Shown piece after piece: positions 1 to 4,267 of a stretch of DNA of 5,548 bases (its first letter is position 1; the number at the start of each line of letters is the position of its first letter). The notes under the pieces are model-generated. The model was not told the DNA's origin. It worked only from the letters and a program-made list of their open reading frames with translations, and made no database searches. The translations under genes and the position numbers were made by a program. The stretch is taken from NCBI GenBank assembly GCA_015491205.1, contig WFWI01000122.1:1-5548 (forward strand), given 5' to 3'. This DNA is from Candidatus Microgenomates bacterium. Its GTDB lineage: Bacteria > Patescibacteriota > Microgenomatia > UBA1406 > GWC2-37-13.

Positions 1-434
1 CCTCAGCACTTCTAAAACTCTTTAAAAAACCTCCTTTTTTCGCCTCCTTACTTTTTATCTTTCTATTCTGGTTACCTCAATATAAAAACTTGCTTTCAAC
101 GCCAGAAACACCTCAAATACCCTATGCAAGAGCAACCGCAAGAAATATCCTACCTCTTGTTGCAAAAGAAAAAGAATACCAGCTTATTGCCCTGCCTCCT
201 TGGGAAAGTACCAAGCACTTTAGATATTTTCTTGAAATTTGGGGAAAAAGACCGCTTGAAGAAGAATCAAGCAAAATCCCAGAGGCATTAATAATAGTCT
301 GCTTTAAAGAATGCAAAGACCCAATAGGAGACCCACAATGGCAAATAGCAGCTTTCCCAAACAAAAAAATTGATAAAATTGTGAAATTTAAAAACTTAAA
401 AATTGTCAAAATAATAGATGGCAAAAAAAGATAA
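1..434 (+). CDS. C-terminal part of an integral membrane protein, probably a lipid-linked-sugar glycosyltransferase (5'-truncated by the window edge)
   Basis: The frame is open from base 3, so the true start lies outside the window and 143 residues are visible. A TTG at 90 could start a shorter product, but the frame upstream encodes a convincing membrane helix (visible residues 12-24, FFASLLFIFLFWL), so this is the tail of a longer protein. After the helix comes a soluble domain of about 115 residues with recognisable stretches such as YARATARNILPLV, ALPPWEST, RYFLEIWGK and IGDPQWQIAAFP. A final membrane helix followed by a soluble C-terminal domain is typical of GT-C glycosyltransferases (PMT/ArnT-like, GT39/GT83), which transfer sugar from a polyprenyl-phosphate donor on the outer face of the membrane; I infer that assignment from topology and context, since the catalytic N-terminal part is not visible. 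It overlaps the next gene, a predicted polyprenyl-phosphate glycosyltransferase, by 17 bases, which suggests an operon and a shared pathway. Confidence 0.65.
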   Translation, partial: SALLKLFKKPPFFASLLFIFLFWLPQYKNLLSTPETPQIPYARATARNILPLVAKEKEYQLIALPPWESTKHFRYFLEIWGKRPLEEESSKIPEALIIVCFKECKDPIGDPQWQIAAFPNKKIDKIVKFKNLKIVKIIDGKKR

Positions 435-1215
435 GATTTCCATAATTATCCCTTGCTACAACGAGGAGGCAAACTTGCAAAAAGGAGTGCTTGATAAGGT
501 GGGAAATTTTGTAAAAGACAAACCAGAGATAACCGAGGTGATAATCGTAGATGATGGCTCAGAGGACGATACTCCAAAAATTATCAAAAACCAATACCTG
601 CCAAAATTTAAAAAATTCAAATACGTGCGAATTCCCCACCAAGGAAAAGCAGGCGCTGTGATAACTGGAATCCAAAAAGCAAAAGGAAATATTGTGCTTT
701 TCTCTGACATGGACCTTGCCACGCCAATTGAAGAAAGCGAAAAATTAATAAAGGCAATTAAAAAAGGCTATGAAATTGCCATTGGCTCGCGCGATAAAAA
801 ACGAGAAGGTGCACCAATAATAAGAAAAATCATGGCCTTGGGATTTATTTTAATAAGAAATTTCCTTTTAAACCTTGGAAAAATTAAAGATACTCAATGT
901 GGATTTAAAGCTTTTGAAAGAAAGCCCGCGCTGGAGATAATCTCCAGAATGAAAGTTTTTAACCCAAAACAAAGACGAAAAACAAAAGGAGCCTCTGTTA
1001 CAGCTGGGTTTGATTTAGAGCTTCTTTTTGTCGCAAAGCTTTTAGACTACAGGATAAAAGAAATTCCTGTTAAATGGCGCCACGTTGAAACAAGAAACGT
1101 AAATTTTATCAAAGATACTCTGGAAACTCTGCGGGATATTGCAAAAATCAAGTGGTACCAGGTGAAAGGAGAGTATAGAAAAAATCCCAAATTTCAAATA
1201 ACAAATTCCAAATAA
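418..1215 (+). CDS. Family 2 glycosyltransferase, dolichyl/polyprenyl-phosphate beta-glucosyltransferase type
   Basis: A 265-residue GT-A enzyme expected to transfer a hexose from a nucleotide sugar to a polyprenyl phosphate on the cytoplasmic face of the membrane. Visible motifs, in order: the nucleotide-binding strand IIPCYNEE (10-17), VDDGSEDDT (44-52), GKAGAV (76-81), the DxD metal site in FSDMDLATP (D97, D99), AIGSRD (121-126), DTQCGFKAF (158-166), GFDLELLF (197-204) and the late IPVKWRH (216-222). The DLATP and DTQCGFK motifs point to the Alg5/dolichyl-phosphate glucose synthase branch rather than to chain-polymerising GT2 enzymes. No C-terminal membrane helices follow, unlike GtrB-type relatives; residues 139-153 are hydrophobic and could lie on the membrane. 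The ATG lies inside the preceding gene with no Shine-Dalgarno sequence, so translational coupling is likely. The last ten residues (NPKFQITNSK) and the stop are encoded by an intergenic repeat that continues past the gene, so they are probably an acquired tail. The exact sugar is unknown. Confidence 0.88.
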   Translation: MAKKDKISIIIPCYNEEANLQKGVLDKVGNFVKDKPEITEVIIVDDGSEDDTPKIIKNQYLPKFKKFKYVRIPHQGKAGAVITGIQKAKGNIVLFSDMDLATPIEESEKLIKAIKKGYEIAIGSRDKKREGAPIIRKIMALGFILIRNFLLNLGKIKDTQCGFKAFERKPALEIISRMKVFNPKQRRKTKGASVTAGFDLELLFVAKLLDYRIKEIPVKWRHVETRNVNFIKDTLETLRDIAKIKWYQVKGEYRKNPKFQITNSK

Positions 1216-1376
1216 ATCCCAAATTACAAATTACAAACGAAATTAGACTGAGCTGGACAAAGTTGGTTAGAAGGTTTAAAAGTTGGAAAGTTTTAAGTTT
1301 TAAGATTAGTTTTAAAATTTGGGTTTTAGGATTTAAGATTTTATTGTTTAGTTATTGGTGCTTGGAATTTGGTGCT
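1182..1376. repeat. Degenerate AT-rich intergenic repeat element with inverted arms, overlapping the end of the GT2 gene
   Basis: This stretch fills the gap between two convergent genes and reaches 34 bases into the left one. The left arm is built from short CAAATT-type units: AAATCCCAAATT occurs perfectly at 1182-1193 and again at 1214-1225, with CAAATTCCAA between them. The right arm carries the complement: TTGGAATTTG at 1362-1371 is an exact inverted copy of 1202-1211, and AATTTGGG at 1316-1323 is an exact inverted copy of 1218-1225. The centre holds decayed direct repeats: AAAGTTGG at 1259-1266 and 1279-1286, and TTTTAAG twice in tandem at 1291-1304. I infer the type of low-complexity intergenic repeat seen in many Patescibacteria genomes. 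I find no coding potential, no tRNA-like fold and no GC-rich stem followed by a T-run. Whether the arms act as a bidirectional transcription stop is unknown. Confidence 0.75.
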
Positions 1377-2468
1377 TTACTCTAGGAAGTCCATCAATTT
1401 CCTTGCTCTTGAAGGGTGTTTGAGCTTGCGCAAAGCTTTTGCTTCAATCTGACGAATTCTCTCCCTAGTCACCTGAAACTCTCTTCCAACCTCCTCCAAA
1501 GTCTTTGGTTTTGAGCCATCAAGCCCAAAGCGCATAATCAAAACTTTCCTTTCCCTAGGAGATAGAGTTTCTAAAACCTCATTCAAGGAATCTTTCAAAA
1601 GCTCACGAGTTACTTTTGTATACATATCATCCTTTTCCGGATCGCTAATAAACTGCTCTAAAGTAGCCTTTTTATCATCGCCTATTGGAGTGGACAAGGA
1701 AGTTGGATGCTGGGAAATCTTGTAAAGGTTTTCAACAGCCTCCTCATCCAAGTTCATTTCCTTAGCAATCTCTTTTGTAGTCGGCTCTCTACCAAGCTGC
1801 TGAGTAAGCTTACGTCTTACTTTATAAAGTCTGTTTATCTGATCAACCATGTGAACTGGAATCCTTATGGTTCGCGAATAATCAGCTATAGCCCTAGTTA
1901 TAGCTTGCCTTATCCACCAAGTTGCATAAGTAGAGAATTTGTAGCCTCTTCTCCAATCATATTTCTCAACAGCTTTAATAAGACCTTTATTCCCTTCCTG
2001 AATAAGATCAAGAAAAGAAAGCCTTCTACCCAAATATTTTTTTGCTATTGAAACAACAAGCCTTAAATTAGATCTCACTAGCTTCTCCTTGGCTGATAAA
2101 TCACCCTGCTCGTACCTCTTTGCAAGTTCAATCTCTTCCTTATGAGTTAAAAGCTTATGTTTTCCAATTTCTCTTAAATACATCTTTATCGGATCTAAAG
2201 ACTCCCCTTGCTTGGCTCCCAAAAGCTCTTGAAGCTCCTTTTCAATATTCTCTGCGTTCTTTTTTACCTCCTCCTCTTCTGAAGTAGAGATAGTCTCATA
2301 TACATCAATTCCTTCTTTTATTGCTTTATCAAAAAATTCATCTATTTCCTCTATATGCTTTTCAGGCTCAGGGTAAACAAGCAAGATATCATCAAGCACT
2401 AAAAAACCGTCTTCTTTACCTTGCTTTAGAAGATCATCCAATGTACGTGGAACATTTTTTGTCACCAT
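1377..2468 (-). CDS. rpoD: Primary (housekeeping) RNA polymerase sigma factor, RpoD/SigA
   Basis: A complete 363-residue sigma-70 family protein that directs RNA polymerase to promoters. Region 1.1 is present in compact form (about 10-57, LLKQGKEDGFL to GIDVYE), followed by an acidic linker (64-67, EEEE). Region 1.2 starts at DPIKMYLREIG (92-102). Region 2 contains LSFLDLIQEGNKGL (150-163), the melting and -10 segment FSTYATWWIRQAIT (178-191) and RTIRIPVHM (199-207). Region 3.2 includes TSLSTPIGDD (256-265). Region 4 ends with the helix-turn-helix EEVGREFQVTRERIRQIEAK (325-344), then KALRKLKHPSR. Presence of region 1.1 and the RTIRIPVHM signature mark it as the primary rather than an alternative sigma. 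Residues matching E. coli Q437 and T440 (Q188, T191) and R584, E585, R588, Q589 (R335, E336, R339, Q340) are kept, so standard -10 and -35 recognition is expected. Two differences from E. coli are Y197 in ADYSRT (usually Q) and D209 at the E458 position. The large non-conserved insert of proteobacterial sigma-70 is absent, as in Gram-positive SigA. It follows dnaG by 35 bases on the same strand. Confidence 0.97.
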   Translation of the reverse strand: MVTKNVPRTLDDLLKQGKEDGFLVLDDILLVYPEPEKHIEEIDEFFDKAIKEGIDVYETISTSEEEEVKKNAENIEKELQELLGAKQGESLDPIKMYLREIGKHKLLTHKEEIELAKRYEQGDLSAKEKLVRSNLRLVVSIAKKYLGRRLSFLDLIQEGNKGLIKAVEKYDWRRGYKFSTYATWWIRQAITRAIADYSRTIRIPVHMVDQINRLYKVRRKLTQQLGREPTTKEIAKEMNLDEEAVENLYKISQHPTSLSTPIGDDKKATLEQFISDPEKDDMYTKVTRELLKDSLNEVLETLSPRERKVLIMRFGLDGSKPKTLEEVGREFQVTRERIRQIEAKALRKLKHPSRARKLMDFLE

Positions 2469-2479
2469 AGCTCTGGGTT

Positions 2480-2508
2480 ATTTTACCACTATTTAAAATA
2501 AATTTAAA
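2480..2508 (-). promoter_or_regulatory. Candidate extended -10 promoter for rpoD
   Basis: On the minus strand, TTTAAA (2508-2503; four of six bases of TTGACA) is followed by a 17-base spacer and TAAAAT (2485-2480; five of six of TATAAT). A TG at 2488-2487 one base before the -10 gives an extended -10. The expected +1 falls near 2473, only about five bases before the rpoD ATG at 2468, so a transcript would be almost leaderless. The -35 overlaps the last codons of dnaG. Matches like this arise easily in AT-rich DNA, so this is tentative; rpoD could equally be served only by read-through from dnaG. Confidence 0.35.
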
Positions 2509-4225
2509 GGCTAAGATACTTTTTCTCCAAATGCTTAAGCTGCTCTGTAAGCTTGGACAAGTTCGCATCGTCTTTTTCAACCGCCTCTCTAATTGCTCTT
2601 TTCACAGCCTTTATCTTTATAAAGTAAGATAACTTCTCAATCTCCTCCTCCTTGGCCTCTCCTATAAAGGAAGGATAAAGATAAAGTTCATTCAAAAGAT
2701 CCTGTAAGGGTGCTGGCAAACTCTTGGAAAATTTCTCAAAATCAAAAGCTTTTTTAGCTAAAAACTTTTTAAGCTCCTCAAAAACATCCTGCAAGGCAGG
2801 CGTGGAAAAGTCTCCTCTTTCAAGCACTTCATCCACCTTTTCAAAAAGCTTCGCAGGCTCCTTTGATTGCAAAATAGTTCCAAACAAGAACTTTTCAGGA
2901 TCAAGCTTTTTCTTTTCCTCTTCCTTTGCAACAAAGCTTTTTCTTTTCCTTTTTACCCTGCGAATAACCTCCAAAACTACTTTTTGGTCAACTCCTGCTT
3001 TTTCAGCAATTTTTTTAACATAAAAATCTTTAATAACAGGATTTTCTATACTGTTTAAAACCCTTGCCATTTTTTCCAAAAAGTTCTTCCTTTCATAAGG
3101 ATTGGAAAGGTTAACCTGGCTCGCCTCCTGCTCTATAAAATAATCATAAATCACCTGGGAAGACTTCAAAACCTTTTTAAACCTTGCCAAATCAGTCCGA
3201 GCTGCCTCATCAGGATCCTTAGCAAAATCCAAAACCGCTACATAAAGCTCGACATCAAGCCCCTTTGCATTTTCAAACCCTCGGTAAACCGCCTCCCTAC
3301 CAGCCTCATCATTATCAAGCAAAAATACAATTTTTCTTGCAAACCGCTTTAAAAGAAGAAGTTGCTCGCGCGTGATAGCAGAACCCTTTATTGCCACAAT
3401 GTTTTTTATCCCCAAAGAATATGGAGTTATCATATCAAACTCTCCCTCTACAATAAAAACCTCTCCTTTTTTTTGAATCTCCTCTTTTGCAAGATCAAGC
3501 CCAAAAACTGTTTGCCTTTTCTTGTATAAAAGCGTTTCTGGAATATTTATGTATTTTGGCTCATCACTCTCTTCAATTATCCTACCTGCAAAACCAACAA
3601 CCTGCCCTCTATAATCCCTCAAAGGAAAAATCAATCTTCCACGAAATCGATCTTCCACTTCACTCCCTTTTGACACAGCGACACCTGCTTTTATAAGTTC
3701 AGACTTTGAAAACCCACGCTTAATCAGAAAGCTAACTAGAGAGTTCTTTGATCGTGGAGCATAACCAAGCCCAAATTTTTCTGCTATTTTCTTGTCAATC
3801 CCTCTTTTTTTCAGATACTCTAAACCCTTCTTGCCAAAATTAGTTTCAAAAAGAGCGAAAGAGTAAAACTTTGCTGCAGCTGTGTTAACTGCCAAAAGCC
3901 GCGACTTTTGCTGCCACTTAACATCTCCTGTTTTCAATTTTCCTTTTATTTCAATTCCTATCTTTTGAGCTAGCTCTTTTACAGCTTCAAAAAAAGTCAA
4001 GTTTTCCCATTTCATATAGAACTTAATAACATCCCCTCCTTCTTGACAAGCACCGAAACAACGCCAGATCTGCCGCTCAGGGGAAACAATAAAAGAAGGT
4101 GTTTTTTCCTGGTGAAAAGGACATAAAGCTCTAAAATTTCTACCAACTCGTTTTAAAGTTACATAAGATCCTATAAAATCTACAATATCTATCCTTGATT
4201 TTATTTGAGAGATTACATCATCCAT
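2504..4225 (-). CDS. dnaG: DNA primase DnaG
   Basis: A complete 573-residue bacterial primase, close to the 581 residues of E. coli DnaG; it makes RNA primers for the replication fork. The N-terminal CHC2 zinc domain shows C35, H38, C56 and C60 as ligands (CPFHQEKTPSF, then RCFGACQEGGDVI). The knuckle is C-x3-C, one residue longer than the usual C-x2-C (CFGCG). The central RNA-polymerase domain includes FRGRLIFPLRD (194-204), VVGFAGRI (209-216) and KYINIPET (224-231). The Toprim core follows: VEGEFDMI (259-266, catalytic E260), KGSAITREQL (280-289), FLLDNDEAGREA (301-312, metal-binding D304 and D306) and KDPDE (336-340). Residues from about 436 to the end form the variable helical C-terminal domain that normally binds the DnaB helicase. 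The ATG at 4225 is well supported: an in-frame TGA lies two codons upstream and there is no clear ribosome-binding site. The gene precedes rpoD in the classic order and diverges from the gene at 4268. Confidence 0.97.
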   Translation of the reverse strand: MDDVISQIKSRIDIVDFIGSYVTLKRVGRNFRALCPFHQEKTPSFIVSPERQIWRCFGACQEGGDVIKFYMKWENLTFFEAVKELAQKIGIEIKGKLKTGDVKWQQKSRLLAVNTAAAKFYSFALFETNFGKKGLEYLKKRGIDKKIAEKFGLGYAPRSKNSLVSFLIKRGFSKSELIKAGVAVSKGSEVEDRFRGRLIFPLRDYRGQVVGFAGRIIEESDEPKYINIPETLLYKKRQTVFGLDLAKEEIQKKGEVFIVEGEFDMITPYSLGIKNIVAIKGSAITREQLLLLKRFARKIVFLLDNDEAGREAVYRGFENAKGLDVELYVAVLDFAKDPDEAARTDLARFKKVLKSSQVIYDYFIEQEASQVNLSNPYERKNFLEKMARVLNSIENPVIKDFYVKKIAEKAGVDQKVVLEVIRRVKRKRKSFVAKEEEKKKLDPEKFLFGTILQSKEPAKLFEKVDEVLERGDFSTPALQDVFEELKKFLAKKAFDFEKFSKSLPAPLQDLLNELYLYPSFIGEAKEEEIEKLSYFIKIKAVKRAIREAVEKDDANLSKLTEQLKHLEKKYLSL

Positions 4226-4232
4226 CTTTCAT

Positions 4233-4261
4233 TTGAGAAATGAACAAAGAAAGTTTATAAT
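4233..4261 (+). promoter_or_regulatory. Near-consensus sigma-70 promoter giving a leaderless transcript of the PilM-like/LytR_C gene
   Basis: TTGAGA (4233-4238; five of six bases of the -35 consensus), a 17-base spacer and a perfect TATAAT (4256-4261). Six discriminator bases (4262-4267, TTTCCT) follow, so counting the last T of the -10 as -7 puts +1 at 4268, the A of the ATG. No Shine-Dalgarno sequence lies before the start, which agrees with leaderless translation. The element occupies nearly all of the 42-base gap to the divergent dnaG start, so it probably overlaps the dnaG leader or promoter. Confidence 0.7.
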
Positions 4262-4267
4262 TTTCCT

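Noticed and set aside
90..434. TTG at 90 as the true start of the first gene
   Set aside because: The frame stays open upstream to the window edge and encodes a membrane helix just before the TTG, so a truncated longer gene explains the sequence better.
122..722. Two minus-strand open frames (122-424 and 456-722) opposite the glycosyltransferase genes
   Set aside because: Both are antisense to well-supported coding sequence and have no family features.
1182..1376. CRISPR array or rho-independent terminator in the spacer
   Set aside because: The repeats are short, degenerate and unevenly spaced with no unique spacers, and no GC-rich hairpin followed by a T-run is present.
1707..2051. Plus-strand open frame inside rpoD
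   Set aside because: It lies wholly opposite conserved sigma regions 2 and 3; its composition is that of an antisense shadow and no motif is seen.
2724..3058. Two overlapping plus-strand open frames rich in Ser/Phe, opposite the dnaG C-terminal domain
   Set aside because: They are the complement of lysine/glutamate-rich helices (TTT/TCC codons against AAA/GGA) and resemble no protein family.
3487..3696. Short plus-strand open frame inside dnaG
   Set aside because: Antisense to the primase polymerase core, with no start signal or recognisable domain.
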